A DNA stretch of 64,000 nt, taken from contig NZ_MKZS01000001.1 in NCBI RefSeq assembly GCF_001942495.1, positions 2,935,665-2,999,664 on the forward strand, in the 5' to 3' direction. The translations under genes were made by a program, and so were the position numbers. The stretch is from Moorena bouillonii PNG. Its GTDB lineage: Bacteria; Cyanobacteriota; Cyanobacteriia; Cyanobacteriales; Coleofasciculaceae. Under the pieces are notes generated by a model. It had not been told where the DNA came from. It did no database searches and saw only the letters and a list, made by a program, of their open reading frames with translations. Of the stretch, positions 8,050 to 16,032 are shown in pieces; the first letter of the stretch is position 1, and each line of letters begins with the position of its first letter.

Positions 8050-8226
8050 AACAACAAATTTAGTTAATTAGTTAACTAATGAATTGAAAAAAAAATACTC
8101 TTTCGCTACCTTAATCGTTATTATTGTAACGTGAGTTGGACGAACTGCACAAAGGTGAAAGAAAGGCGCTCGACTAGATTTGAAGCCATTGAGTCTCAGC
8201 CAGCTATAACCAATATTGTATCGCGT

Positions 8227-8376
8227 TTGGATATCACCCGTATGTTCTGTGAAGTAGACGACTTTTGTCAGTTGTTTGAGTGTTACTGGCAGCAACAGTC
8301 CCAATTACCTTCCATTGCAGGGGAACGATCCTGTCGTTCTCGAATGAGTCGAGGGTGAGATGATGACCATCGTGAT
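8227..8376 (+). pseudogene. IS982-family transposase N-terminal remnant
   Basis: The translation LDITRMFCEVDDFCQLFECY, then RSCRSRMSRG and, after a one-base frameshift in CGAGGGTGAG, EMMTIVI is the characteristic start of IS982-type transposases (ITxIFCxIDDFC...RxxRMSxSEVMTIxI). The similarity ends at about 8376, where a repeat begins. Only about 50 of the usual 290 residues remain. Confidence 0.75.
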
Positions 8377-8585
8377 CCCCTTGTTTACGATTCCTTTGGA
8401 AAGGATAGAAATTAAATAGTATACAATTTAGAGAGTTTGTCAAGTACCCTTTAAAACGCCTCGAATTTTGTATCAAAAGTTACAGCTAAAAGGTAAACCA
8501 TAGTAATCCTTGTTTACGATTCATTTGGAAAGGATAGAAATTAAATAGTTTACAAATTAAGGATTCTGTCAAGTACCTTTAGATG
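8377..8585. repeat. Two direct repeats of about 70 bp
   Basis: TTGTTTACGATTCCTTTGGA, then AAGGATAGAAATTAAATAG and TGTCAAGTACC occur at 8380-8452 and again at 8514-8577, with a 134-bp period and only a few differences. A related piece (TTTGTTTACAATTCATTTGG) appears at 44286. The first copy lies directly at the cut end of the IS982 remnant. Confidence 0.7.
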
Positions 8586-9370
8586 GTTTTACCCTAGCAA
8601 AAATTAAGTGTAACGTTTTGTTAAACACATGATATTTGTTGAAAATTAGTTGATATAGTTGCATAGGTTGGATTTGAAAAAGCCTGTTTCAAAAGGTGCT
8701 CAGGCAAGGTTGAGAGGCAAAAGTAAAGCCGAACAACCGCAAAATTAGCCAACCATCGTAGGATCAACCTCAGGGATAACCAGTGCCAATTGCTGTTGAC
8801 ACTCATACCCAGAGCCAAGGCCGTCCGACGCCATCGCGGGGTTTTGGTGCGGGGAAGTACTCAACGCAATTTTATAGCTCCTATCAACAGGCATTGCTAG
8901 GAGTATGGTGCCCGGTGGGATTCTCAGTAAATGGCAAAAAAAAGAGTTGAGCCTAGGCATCAATAGCATGATTTATTGGCTGGGCTAAAACTTGTATGTA
9001 AAACCGGCTTTTTTTGCTTGTCAAGTCATTTTTAATACTGTCTTGTTGAGGGTTGCTCAGGGTAAGCTATTAGCTATCAGCTAATGGGCGTAGCGTATAT
9101 CCTTACATTGTAGTAAATAGTAAATGTCCCTACAAGGAATTTTATTACCTATTTGATTGTAGTGCTTTACTACAAGAAATAAATAAGTAAGTCGCCCAAA
9201 ATTTTTGGGAGCAATCAGAGCTAATTCGTAAAGTAAATCTTAATAAGTCTGAAAGCCTTGCTATGATTGTATTTTAGCTATTAAATAGTTCAATTGTTCT
9301 ATTTTTACGCAAGCCTTATCCTACAAGGTTTAGTGCAATTTTACGAATCAGCTCTCAAAGTTTTAAAAAA
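8586..9370. other. Gene-poor stretch
   Basis: I find no convincing gene here. The stretch contains a short CTATTAGCTATCAGCTAATG tract near 9068. Near 9105-9180 it is AT-rich with TTGTAGTAAATAGTAAATG and TAGTGCTTTACTACAA, which can pair with each other. The frames that are open are short and have no recognisable content. Confidence 0.5.
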
Positions 9371-9407
9371 AAAGTAAAAAAAAAATCAAGGATTTTTTTT
9401 TTACTTT
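9371..9407. promoter_or_regulatory. 17-bp perfect A/T hairpin upstream of a secreted protein gene
   Basis: AAAGTAAAAAAAAAATC and GATTTTTTTTTTACTTT are perfect reverse complements of 17 bases with a 3-base loop. The hairpin ends 50 bases before the ATG at 9458, and a TATATTAAT stretch suitable as a -10 region follows it. It could end transcription from upstream, insulate the downstream promoter, or bind a protein. Confidence 0.55.
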
Positions 9408-9457
9408 GCTCTATATTAATTACTATAGATTTTTCGCTTAAAAAGGTAAAAATACCT

Positions 9458-9991
9458 ATGAAATTGGTAAAAACCTGTCTGAAATTAATCGGAACAATTG
9501 TTCTTGTCTGTGTACTTTCTTTGACCTTATCTCAGTCAAAAGCCTTTGCTTTCCAAGAGTATCAATTTGCAAACAATTCAACGCCCATACTTCTAGCTTG
9601 GGCCCCGCGAACTCTTACACTAAAAGGTTCGGTTTACATTGTTGACGATGAAGTATTTGGGGATGAAGTGTGTAATGTCCCTGTTAATGGCAAAATTACT
9701 CTAGCACCAGGCAAATCCGGAAACCTGATTAATTTTAAAGAATGTTGTGGAGATGAAGTTCGTGCCGAACTCTATTTGGATGCTTCAAATAGTTATGACC
9801 ACTTTGAGGTTGATGGTTCCGCGAAGCTATATGAAGGGACGAGTTGTAAAACCGACGATCTAGAAGATGATCAAGTAGTCAATTTAGGGGTTGATAAAAA
9901 TGACTCCGAAACTTTAAAAATTAATTTGGAGAATACAGGTATCGGTGGTGGCGATACCGCTGACTTTGACTTGAGATTCACCAATACCTAG
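9458..9991 (+). CDS. Small secreted Cys-containing acidic protein
   Basis: The 177-residue product starts with a classic signal peptide: Lys-rich start, hydrophobic core TIVLVCVLSLTLS, and a probable cleavage after SKAFA (about residue 31). The mature part is acidic and contains four Cys residues in EVCNVP, KECCGDE and TSCKTDD, likely oxidised outside the cytoplasm. It is rich in D, G and T with alternating hydrophobic positions (ADFDLRFTNT at the end), suggesting a beta-sandwich. No family is recognised. The ATG has a weak AGG close by, inside a small palindrome AGGTAAAAATACCT. A strong terminator follows, so the gene is monocistronic. Confidence 0.75.
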   Translation: MKLVKTCLKLIGTIVLVCVLSLTLSQSKAFAFQEYQFANNSTPILLAWAPRTLTLKGSVYIVDDEVFGDEVCNVPVNGKITLAPGKSGNLINFKECCGDEVRAELYLDASNSYDHFEVDGSAKLYEGTSCKTDDLEDDQVVNLGVDKNDSETLKINLENTGIGGGDTADFDLRFTNT

Positions 9992-10091
9992 TTAGGGGTA
10001 ATCCCGAATTCGGTTATCATCGACCTTAGTTTAGCGGAATAGGGCTCTGCCACCCCTAGGCAATCCCCTGAAATTTTGCAGGGACATTATC

Positions 10092-10135
10092 AGAAGTGTT
10101 GAAGGTTTTAAATCTTCAACACTTCTGCTTTTCAT
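10092..10135 (+). terminator. Rho-independent terminator
   Basis: AGAAGTGTTGAAG pairs perfectly with CTTCAACACTTCT (13 bp, 10-base loop), followed by GCTTTTCATT. It lies 100 bases after the stop codon of the secreted protein gene. Confidence 0.8.
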
Positions 10136-10325
10136 TATAGGGGTTGGCCAGTTTATTGAGTACATCTTTATGGATTTTTAGGGAACAGGATAAAAATTTG
10201 TGTCCCTCATTATATAAACTGCTATACAATCCCTATTACCTATTCCCTTTTTTTAAAACAAGCTTCCATTTCATTACCGTACGATTTATTTCAATTACCC
10301 CTCAAAAAAAAATTTCTAAAAACCC

Positions 10326-10359
10326 TTGACACTTAATCCTATAATCGTTATGATTATAG
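10326..10359 (+). promoter_or_regulatory. Sigma70-type promoter with overlapping palindrome
   Basis: TTGACA (10326-10331), a spacer of exactly 17 bases, and TATGAT (10349-10354) give a near-consensus promoter 30-60 bases before the ATG at 10387. An 8-bp palindrome CTATAATC-GTTAT-GATTATAG (10339-10359) covers the -10 box, as a repressor operator would. The paralogous gene at 36313 has the same arrangement with a different palindrome sequence. Confidence 0.7.
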
Positions 10360-10386
10360 TGTAAATTTCAAAACCAATTTTGAACT

Positions 10387-10641
10387 ATGCCTGACAACTT
10401 TCGCCCGAATCAAGAAAACAATCCTGAGGATATCACTCCTAGTAATACTCCTCAGGAACCTTTCCGAAAAAAATACCCCGTTCAGCACATTCTGAAGGGC
10501 TCCCGCCGGGCAATAAGCAACACCATGTATACCCTTTCTGCACTGCGTTATGCCCAAATTTCCGACTGGAGCCCCCTTCAGCCGACTGGAATTCCTGGCG
10601 AATTCATCACGACTATGACGAAGTACATAATTCTAGATTAG
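10387..10641 (+). CDS. Small protein, member of a paralogous family (with 36313-36528)
   Basis: This 84-residue protein has a polar, Pro/Asn-rich N-terminal tail of about 30 residues and a 53-residue C-terminal domain. That domain aligns without gaps to the protein at 36313: L..G at the start, TxYxLSALRYAxxSDWS against ALYSLKYAYPYEWS, then PxPTxxPGE, TT, Y and final LD. No signal peptide or clear membrane helix is present. It has a consensus promoter and a palindrome upstream, and a GC hairpin downstream, so it is a single-gene unit. Strict conservation of the C-terminal end (TTMTKYIILD / TTLVRYFYLD) suggests a function there. I know of no name for the family. Small antitoxin-like, peptide-precursor or regulator roles are all open. 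Confidence 0.75.
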   Translation: MPDNFRPNQENNPEDITPSNTPQEPFRKKYPVQHILKGSRRAISNTMYTLSALRYAQISDWSPLQPTGIPGEFITTMTKYIILD

Positions 10642-10652
10642 ACTAACTTATT

Positions 10653-10670
10653 AGGGGGGGTTCCCCCCCT
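10653..10670 (+). terminator. GC hairpin after the small protein gene
   Basis: AGGGGGGGTTCCCCCCCT is a perfect 8-bp palindrome with a 2-base loop, starting 12 bases after the stop. There is no T tract after it, so it may be an RNA-stabilising or terminator-like hairpin, or simply a short repeat. Confidence 0.45.
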
Positions 10671-10844
10671 AGCCCAAAAATCAAATCTGTTTTCCTAGGG
10701 TGACCTTTGGTCTATCAGATTGGATTATTTCTGGGTGGTGTACAAAGTTCAGGCATAGTAAAATTTCCTAGCCGTGGAAGGTATTTCTGCGGCTATTTTT
10801 TTTTGGAGTTGTTCGCCTTTGGCGTTCCCGTAGGGTAGATTAGA

Positions 10845-11045
10845 AGGTTGGGATGTTGAAGGTTGGGATGTTGAAGGTTGGGATGTTGAAGGTTGGGATG
10901 TTGAAGGTTGGGATGTTGAAGGTTAGAAGGTTGAAGGTTGAAGGCAGAATGTAGAATGTAGAATGTAGAATGTAGAAGAATGTAGAAGAATGTAGAAGGC
11001 AGAAGGTAGAATTCTTAATTCTTAATTCTTAATTCTTAATTCTTA
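10845..11045. repeat. Tandem repeat tracts (15-bp, 8-bp and 9-bp units)
   Basis: Five or six copies of the 15-bp unit GGTTGGGATGTTGAA, then GGTTGAA units, then GTAGAATGTAGAA units, then ATTCTTAATTCTTAATTC units. No unique spacers separate the units, so it is not a CRISPR array. It fills the gap before the toxin-antitoxin pair. Confidence 0.9.
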
Positions 11046-11133
11046 AATGTTGAAGGTTATGATGCACCACCAAGGGCGGGGTACCTCAGCAACTTAAAAA
11101 CTGCTATAATAACAAAAATAGGAAATAAAAAAA

Positions 11134-11394
11134 ATGGAAAAACTGACGGTTAATGCTGCCCAAAAAGAGTTAATTAACCTAGTTGAATCAGTTACAGAAG
11201 AAAACAAAGTTTATGAAATAGAGATTTCTAATGGCTCTGCTGTTTTAATTTCTCGAAAAAACTATGAAAGCTTACAAGAAACCTTAGAATTACTTTCAAT
11301 ACCTGGAATGAGGGAAAGCCTACAAAGATCCCTTGAACAAATAACCAATAATGAAACCTACTCCCTAGATGAAGTCTTGGGAGATATTGATTGA
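11134..11394 (+). CDS. Phd/YefM-type antitoxin
   Basis: The 86-residue protein starts EKLTVNAAQKELINLVESVT, continues with EIEISNGSAVLISRKNYESL and ends with a variable acidic tail. This is the plan of Phd/YefM antitoxins: an N-terminal DNA-binding beta-alpha domain (TxxxAxxxLxxLl...VxItxxxxxxavlis...yxsl) and a toxin-binding C-terminal helix. Its TGA overlaps the toxin start by one base (TGATG), so the genes are translated together. A GCTATAATAAC sequence just upstream serves as a possible -10. The pair probably autoregulates its transcription, as usual for this family. Confidence 0.85.
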   Translation: MEKLTVNAAQKELINLVESVTEENKVYEIEISNGSAVLISRKNYESLQETLELLSIPGMRESLQRSLEQITNNETYSLDEVLGDID

Positions 11395-11648
11395 TGGTTT
11401 ACGAAGTTCGTTTTACTAAAGAGGCTAAAAAGGATGTTGCCAAACTTACGCCCAAATTAAAGCAAAAACTCAAAACAATGATTCAGGACACGATCAGTAT
11501 AAATCCTTATGCTGGTAAAAAGCTGGTGGGGGATCTTGCTGGTTTCTTTTCTATGCGTTTAAGTTATAAAGATAGAATTATTTACACAATTGACAATGAG
11601 CAGAACCTGATCTATATTCACCGCGCCAAAACTCATTATGGAGAATAA
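11394..11648 (+). CDS. RelE/YoeB-type mRNA interferase toxin
   Basis: The 84-residue protein from the ATG at 11394 reads VYEVRFTKEAKKDVAKLTP, contains NPYAGKKLVGDLAGFFSMRL, and ends IIYTIDNEQNLIYIHRAKTHYGE. It is the length and order of the RelE/ParE superfamily; the terminal HY is typical of the YoeB/Txe branch. Such toxins cleave mRNA at the ribosome. The conserved R in FSMRLSYKDRIIY and the terminal H are present, so it is likely active. A TTG one codon upstream is an alternative start. Its antitoxin is immediately upstream. Confidence 0.85.
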   Translation: MVYEVRFTKEAKKDVAKLTPKLKQKLKTMIQDTISINPYAGKKLVGDLAGFFSMRLSYKDRIIYTIDNEQNLIYIHRAKTHYGE

Positions 11649-11661
11649 AATAATGGTATTG

Positions 11662-11800
11662 CATAGTGCGTTCGCGTAGCGTGACCTTTCGGGCAAAGCC
11701 CGACGCTGTGCGAACGGTAAATCCCGTAGCGTGGCCAAACGCGCCCCGCGTGGCCCAAAGGCCAAAGCCAATCGCCCATCTTGTAGGGTGCGTTAACAAA
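11662..11800. repeat. Palindromic repeat cluster (GCGTTCGCGTAGCGTG...)
   Basis: It starts with GTGCGTTCGCGTAGCGTGAC and is followed by CGGGCAAAGCCCG, GTAGCGTGGCCAAACG, CGCGCCCCGCGTGG and CAATCGCCCATCTTGTAGGG, ending TGCGTTAACAAAGTG. The tail is shared with 4014-4091. There is no gene in it. Confidence 0.85.
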
Positions 11801-11841
11801 GTGGATGCTGTTGGGCGATAAGTCATGACTATAGTATTTTT

Positions 11842-12075
11842 ATAGTATTTATCAAATAGGTGAGGCGTGAAAGTCCTGGGTTTTAGGGAGTAGGGAGCAG
11901 GGAGCAGGGAGTAGGGAGATGGGGAGATGGGGAAATAGGGAGATAGGAAACATTTTTATAGCGTTTATCATACTGACGAGGTACAGTAAATTTTCGTCTT
12001 ACCCCGACTCCCGACTCCCGATTCCCGACTCCCGATTCCCTATTCCCTATTCCCTATTCCCGATTCCCGATTCCC
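11842..12075. repeat. Partial MITE-like ends and GACTCCC tracts
   Basis: TATAGTATTTATCAAATAGG followed by GTCCTGGGTTTTAGGGAG is a reversed copy of the right end seen at 4360-4405. TATAGCGTTTATCATACTG followed by GAGGTACAGTAA (11957-11990) is a left end in the same orientation. Between and after them are AGGGAGTAGGGAG and CCCGATTCCCGACTCC units. The element is rearranged and incomplete. Confidence 0.65.
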
Positions 12076-12255
12076 TTTTGTAACTGATTAACCGGACTTG
12101 ATCTGACTCGCCTACCTCTACCGATCTTTTTTTGAAAACCTGGGAACTTTCAGGTCATCTGTGCGTCTGGGGATGGTGTTTGGGAGGCTCTCAACTCTAA
12201 TAACCAAGGAGTTGAGCTATCTGGAAGAGTTATCTAATCAGGAGAGTTGTGTTCT

Positions 12256-13695
12256 ATGTCTAGTGCGTCTACTTGGAATGCCACAAGCACTGCTATGTTG
12301 CTGTTGGGAATAGTGACTGGTGTGACTGCGCCGATGGTAATTGCGGTACCAAACCAAACTAGCTTTATTGATATTCAAGGTCATTGGGCAAAACCGTTCA
12401 TTGAAGGGTTGGCAGCAGAAAACCTGGTAAATGGATATGCCAATGGCACCTTTAAACCTGATCAAGCTGTTACTTACGCTCAGTTCTCTGGGATGGTGAG
12501 CCAAGCGTTCAGCGAAAATAATTTAGCTTTGCCCAAAACATTTGATCGTGAAGCGGCTGAGTATTGGGCAAGTCGTGACCTGACTGAGCAGGATAAATCC
12601 AATAGCCAACTACGTCCATCTTCGCCACTTTCTCGGGGACAAGTATTGGTGTCATTAACCAATGGTTTGGGTCTATACTCTAGCACTTCAGTCAAGAACA
12701 CTCTCTCTTCCTATGAAGACCTATCCCGAATCCCTGACTATGCCAAAGTTAGCGTTGCGGCTGCTACCGAAAAAGCTATGGTGGTTAACTACCCCGATGT
12801 AACCTATCTTGATTTTGGTAAACCTGCCACCCGTGCTGATGTAGCAGCCTTTATTCATCAAGCTTTGGTGAATCAACAGGTATTAGCTCCCCTGTCTAGT
12901 CAACATCCAGCCTCTCAATATATTGCTCAGCTGACGGAAGAGACTAAACCTGTGGGTGACGAAAGCCTGATGGAGGAAACTGAGGCAACTGAAAAAACTG
13001 AGGGGACTGAGTCCACTGAGTCAATGACTACTAAGGATGACTCCTTTGAAACTAAGGAATATCAAGTTTCCAAAGGCACAGTGATTAATGTAGCCTACAC
13101 AGTATCAGACAAGATGGCTGTGGAGCGTGGTGAAACCATTGATATGACGCTGTTAGTGGCTGAGGACATCAAAAATGATCAAGGAATAATCTTAATTCCA
13201 AAAGACAGCGAGATTGAGGGTCAATTAGTACCCCGTTATAGTGGTTCTGAGTTTCTTGGTACTCAGTTTGTGGCTCAAAAACTTAAAATTGGTGAATTAT
13301 CCTATAACACCATCAATGCCACCTCGAAACTGGTTACTGATGCTAAGCCTGATGATACGGAGACACAAACATTAGAAGGTGCTGCGGTTAATATTTTGAC
13401 TGGTGTTTTAACTGGTGGTGATTCTAATCAACAACCGGAGCAGCAAAATCCTATGATCATTGATCCGGAAAATGACTTACCACTAACACTGGGTTCTGAT
13501 TTATATCTGCAAGTCGCTACTAAAACGCCAGAAATGCCAGAAACCCCAGAAGCCCCAGAAGCTATGGACACTGAAGAAACCCCAGAAGCTATGGAAACTG
13601 AAGAAATCCCAGCAACACCAGAAGCCCCAGCAGTTCTAGAAGCACCAAAACTTGAGCTTCCGCAAGTGCCACAGTTGAAGGTTCCAACTCGTTAA
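12256..13695 (+). CDS. SLH-domain surface protein
   Basis: The product (479 residues from the ATG at 12256) has a hydrophobic N-terminal segment (MLLLGIVTGVTAPMVIA) acting as signal peptide. An S-layer homology domain follows (FIDIQGHWAKPFIEGLAA, then GYANGTFKPDQAVTYAQF), and a second, diverged SLH-like region (YEDLSRIPDYAKVSVAAATE, then FGKPATRADVAAFI). SLH domains tie proteins to the peptidoglycan-linked layer. The middle (about 265-385) is a beta-rich domain starting KGTVINVAYTVSDKMAVERG, and the C-terminal 60 residues are Pro/Glu-rich repeats (ETPEA). The ATG has GGAGAG nine bases upstream; a TTG at 12247 would add three residues. It stands alone and ends with a strong hairpin. Confidence 0.85.
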   Translation: MSSASTWNATSTAMLLLGIVTGVTAPMVIAVPNQTSFIDIQGHWAKPFIEGLAAENLVNGYANGTFKPDQAVTYAQFSGMVSQAFSENNLALPKTFDREAAEYWASRDLTEQDKSNSQLRPSSPLSRGQVLVSLTNGLGLYSSTSVKNTLSSYEDLSRIPDYAKVSVAAATEKAMVVNYPDVTYLDFGKPATRADVAAFIHQALVNQQVLAPLSSQHPASQYIAQLTEETKPVGDESLMEETEATEKTEGTESTESMTTKDDSFETKEYQVSKGTVINVAYTVSDKMAVERGETIDMTLLVAEDIKNDQGIILIPKDSEIEGQLVPRYSGSEFLGTQFVAQKLKIGELSYNTINATSKLVTDAKPDDTETQTLEGAAVNILTGVLTGGDSNQQPEQQNPMIIDPENDLPLTLGSDLYLQVATKTPEMPETPEAPEAMDTEETPEAMETEEIPATPEAPAVLEAPKLELPQVPQLKVPTR

Positions 13696-13727
13696 CCGAC
13701 CGACAAGGGTACCTAGTTAAGGATTGA

Positions 13728-13779
13728 GAAGAGACATGCGATCGCCTTTGGCGCGGCTTCGCCGATCGCATGTCTCTTC
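13728..13779. terminator. Bidirectional hairpin between convergent genes
   Basis: GAAGAGACATGCGATCG and CGATCGCATGTCTCTTC are perfect complements of 17 bases around an 18-base loop. It lies between the convergent SLH gene and the RHH gene, 32 and 20 bases from their stops. HIP1 octamers are part of the arms. A short TTCACTT follows. Confidence 0.7.
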
Positions 13780-13799
13780 ACTTGTATCGATGCAAACGC

Positions 13800-14141
13800 T
13801 TAACAGTCGGACAGACTACCGATACTGAGGGGAAGCATCTCTCCGTTGATCGTAAGTCCTAATAACATGGGCTCTTGGGGTTCTATATACTTGCCAGTCA
13901 GTACACAACGCTCTTTGCGCTCAGCGATCGCTTGAATGGTGGCTCTGATATCAGACTTACAAAATTGAGGTCGATAGTCACCGGACTTGTGCTGGACATA
14001 GTTCCAGAGAATATCTCGAATCAGAGCTTGATAGCCCTGAGAGCCAGAAAGTTCTTTGAGTTTATCTTTCAACTGTCGCTCCAGACGGATGCTGGTAACT
14101 TCCATATCAGTGGTTGAGTTTTGACGGGTGAGTGTAGGCAT
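13800..14141 (-). CDS. Ribbon-helix-helix-like DNA-binding protein
   Basis: From the ATG at 14141 (GGAGG eight bases upstream) the product has 113 residues. Residues 12-45 read MEVTSIRLERQLKDKLKELS, then YQALIRDILWNYVQ, the beta strand plus two helices of CopG/Arc-type repressors. The C-terminal half (IQAIAERKERCVLTGKYIEP, then MLLGLTINGEMLPLSI) is a conserved extension in cyanobacterial relatives, function unknown to me. It probably acts as a dimeric regulator. An in-frame start further upstream (14240) is less likely because no ribosome site is seen there. Confidence 0.7.
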   Translation of the reverse strand: MPTLTRQNSTTDMEVTSIRLERQLKDKLKELSGSQGYQALIRDILWNYVQHKSGDYRPQFCKSDIRATIQAIAERKERCVLTGKYIEPQEPMLLGLTINGEMLPLSIGSLSDC

Positions 14142-14155
14142 TAATTTTTTCCTCC

Positions 14156-14510
14156 AAATATCTGGACATTCCCGTAATACAAGTGTAGTATTTAAAAAGC
14201 GGCTTGAAAATCGTTTTTCACAAATTTCGCCTTCAAACATTTCATCTTCTATGAGTCATCATTTAACCTCCTCCACCAATTGCTCAGATATCAACTGCTT
14301 CGGCGGTTCTGGATTCGGGGCAATATGGGTGGAGCTTTTGTTTAGGGGCAAATATGACTCGATCGCACAGAGAACAGTCGAGTATAGAAGGCATGATTCA
14401 CAACCAGTCAATTGTCGGCCAGAGATCAATCTGAAACTAAATAGACACAGCGGGAGGTATAGGCGAACGCTAGCACTACTGACATAGCAATCAGCCTACC
14501 CTAAAAAATC
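14156..14510. other. Intergenic stretch without recognised gene
   Basis: Between the RHH gene and the HNH gene I see short open frames without family content, a HIP1-like ACTCGATCGC near 14359, and no clear promoter. It probably contains the divergent promoters of both genes. Confidence 0.4.
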
Positions 14511-14517
14511 TTAAACG

Positions 14518-14553
14518 CCCCCGCTCCTGACAAACAGAAGCGGGGGTTTGGTT
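14518..14553 (+). terminator. GC hairpin directly before the HNH gene
   Basis: CCCCCGCT and AGCGGGGG pair (8 bp, 13-base loop), followed by TTTGGTTT. It sits immediately upstream of the ATG at 14555, so it is either a terminator for upstream transcription or an attenuator in the HNH leader. Confidence 0.55.
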
Positions 14554-14554
14554 T

Positions 14555-15133
14555 ATGAGGAGTCAATCCGTGACAAGCACAACTGAGGTGTTAAAGCAAT
14601 CGGTAGTGGTTTTTTCCAAAAACTACTTACCTATTAATCGAGTCAATATCAAACGAGCGATTGCTCTGTTGGTTACCGGCAAAGCTGAACCAATCGATTT
14701 CTTTGGTGGTAAGGGCTACAAAGTCCGTTCCCCTAGTGTAGTGATCTTGGTACCAAGCCATATCCGCTTGATACTTACCGAAACCGAACCAACTTGGCGA
14801 GTTCCTCCAGTAAATCGGCGGGAGGTCTTAAGACGGGACAAGCATCGGTGCCAATACTGTGGCAGCACCAAAAAGCTAACCCTTGACCATGTCATTCCTC
14901 GGTCAAAAGGCGGAAAACACAGTTGGGACAACGTCGTTACGGCATGTGAGAGTTGTAATAGCCTTAAAGGCAACCGCACTCCCCACCAAGCGGGAATGAA
15001 ATTACCCAGGCAGCCCAAAGCACCCATGCATCCAGCTGTTGCTTTTGCGGAACAGTTTTGGCGTCAACAGCAAATCAATCGGTTAGAGGAGGAGGTTACA
15101 GGTAATGCTGAAACTGATTTATACCGAAAATAG
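14555..15133 (+). CDS. HNH endonuclease
   Basis: The 192-residue protein has an N-terminal part of about 85 residues conserved in cyanobacterial homologues (VVFSKNYLPINRVNIKRAIA, then LLVTGKAEPIDF). The HNH domain follows: RDKHRCQYCGSTKKLTLDHV, IPRSKGGKHSWDNVVTACES and CNSLKGNRTP. Two CxxC pairs (CQYC and CESC) form the zinc site, and DH with the later N are the catalytic ββα-metal residues. The family cuts or nicks DNA; its role here is unknown. It overlaps the next gene by 29 bases, so the two are probably cotranscribed. The start ATG follows a GC hairpin; a later in-frame start is also possible since the first ten residues are not conserved. Confidence 0.85.
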   Translation: MRSQSVTSTTEVLKQSVVVFSKNYLPINRVNIKRAIALLVTGKAEPIDFFGGKGYKVRSPSVVILVPSHIRLILTETEPTWRVPPVNRREVLRRDKHRCQYCGSTKKLTLDHVIPRSKGGKHSWDNVVTACESCNSLKGNRTPHQAGMKLPRQPKAPMHPAVAFAEQFWRQQQINRLEEEVTGNAETDLYRK

Positions 15134-15494
15134 CTTTTATCTAGAGCGTTTGGCTCAATCCCTAGAAGAATGGGTAACCACACGAACCCTTGTCTCGCTC
15201 CGTGCGGGTGCAAGTTTCTATATCGAACCCAGCACTGCGTCATTTTTGCTACCAGCTGACTTGCCCCACCTCAGGCAATTAGAGGTGTTTGTGCGGCAAG
15301 ACAAAACAGATGCGATCGCATTATCGATTTGTGATGCGGAATATGTTGAAGTAAGCCTACAAGGCACCTGGCTAACCTCAGATCCAGAGGATGAAGAGGG
15401 AATTTTTGTAACAGCAATGAACTATGCTGTTGAGTTTTTTCTCTATCAGCTGTGGCAAGAGGCTAACCATCGGGCTTCTGTTCCGAAGGATTGA
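15105..15494 (+). CDS. Conserved cyanobacterial protein downstream of the HNH gene
   Basis: The 129-residue protein (MLKLIYTENSFYLERLAQSL, ASFYIEPSTASFLLP, ... AMNYAVEFFLYQLWQE) has no signal peptide or membrane segment. It begins inside the last 29 bases of the HNH gene, preceded by GGAGGAGG, which is a strong ribosome site and supports this start. Its mixed alpha/beta pattern is consistent throughout. I recognise it as a cyanobacterial hypothetical family often next to the HNH gene (recollection), without known function. A terminator follows. Confidence 0.75.
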   Translation: MLKLIYTENSFYLERLAQSLEEWVTTRTLVSLRAGASFYIEPSTASFLLPADLPHLRQLEVFVRQDKTDAIALSICDAEYVEVSLQGTWLTSDPEDEEGIFVTAMNYAVEFFLYQLWQEANHRASVPKD

Positions 15495-15498
15495 TTAA

Positions 15499-15525
15499 GA
15501 GGCACACTGAAGTGTGCCTCTTTTT
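15499..15525 (+). terminator. Rho-independent terminator
   Basis: GAGGCACACT-GA-AGTGTGCCTC followed by TTTTT, five bases after the stop codon of the preceding gene. The stem is perfect over 10 bp. Confidence 0.9.
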
Positions 15526-15545
15526 AAGAGTTATCTTAAACCTTC

Positions 15546-15977
15546 TCAATGTCCATAGGCACCGATTTCTGGTTGAAACGGTACCACTTCCTGGTGTACC
15601 TCTACCCCCAACTGCTCTAACATGGCCTGCAAAACCGGGTCAGGAGATAATCTTAAATAGCTAGCCGTTACTTCTAAAGGCACATGGCGATTACCCAAAT
15701 GATAAGCAGCTCGCAGCAAATTCACCGGTTTTTGGGAGGTGACAGTGAGTACCGGTTCTGGTTTAGCAGCAATTCGGATCATCACCTTTGTATCTTCCGC
15801 TTCCAGTAAATCCCCATCCTGCAAGACACTGCCCCTAGGCAAGCGCAAATACAAATTTTCACCATCCGGTGTTTCAAAGCGGTGGCGCGTTCGGGTACGC
15901 TCCTCGGCTGTCAAGGAGAGGGTAAAGCCGACTTTAGTATTTTGATTAGCTGTGAGGCGTTTGGTAAAGGTGAGCAT
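15546..15977 (-). CDS. ureE: Urease accessory protein UreE
   Basis: The 143-residue protein from the ATG at 15977 begins [11 protein letters not shown] and contains [40 protein letters not shown] and [18 protein letters not shown]. This is the complete UreE plan: an N-terminal peptide-binding domain and a C-terminal ferredoxin-like metal-binding domain with the central H in YHLGNRH. UreE delivers nickel to apo-urease. It ends IGAYGH, without the long His-rich tail seen in some species. No other urease gene is nearby, so urease genes must lie elsewhere. A TTG two codons upstream is an alternative start. Confidence 0.95.
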   Translation of the reverse strand: MLTFTKRLTANQNTKVGFTLSLTAEERTRTRHRFETPDGENLYLRLPRGSVLQDGDLLEAEDTKVMIRIAAKPEPVLTVTSQKPVNLLRAAYHLGNRHVPLEVTASYLRLSPDPVLQAMLEQLGVEVHQEVVPFQPEIGAYGH

Positions 15978-16032
15978 GGGCAATTAACCATTGCTGAATT
16001 CAGACTTCTGTGTCAAAAAAATACCAATTAAA

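Noticed and set aside
8745-8969. 74-residue minus-strand frame
   Set aside because: No recognisable content; composition does not look coding.
10845-10925. Regular direct repeats that might be a CRISPR array
   Set aside because: The 15-bp units are head to tail without unique spacers, and no cas gene is near.
14128-14487. 119-residue frame opposite and beyond the RHH gene
   Set aside because: It overlaps the antisense strand of the RHH gene and has no domain.
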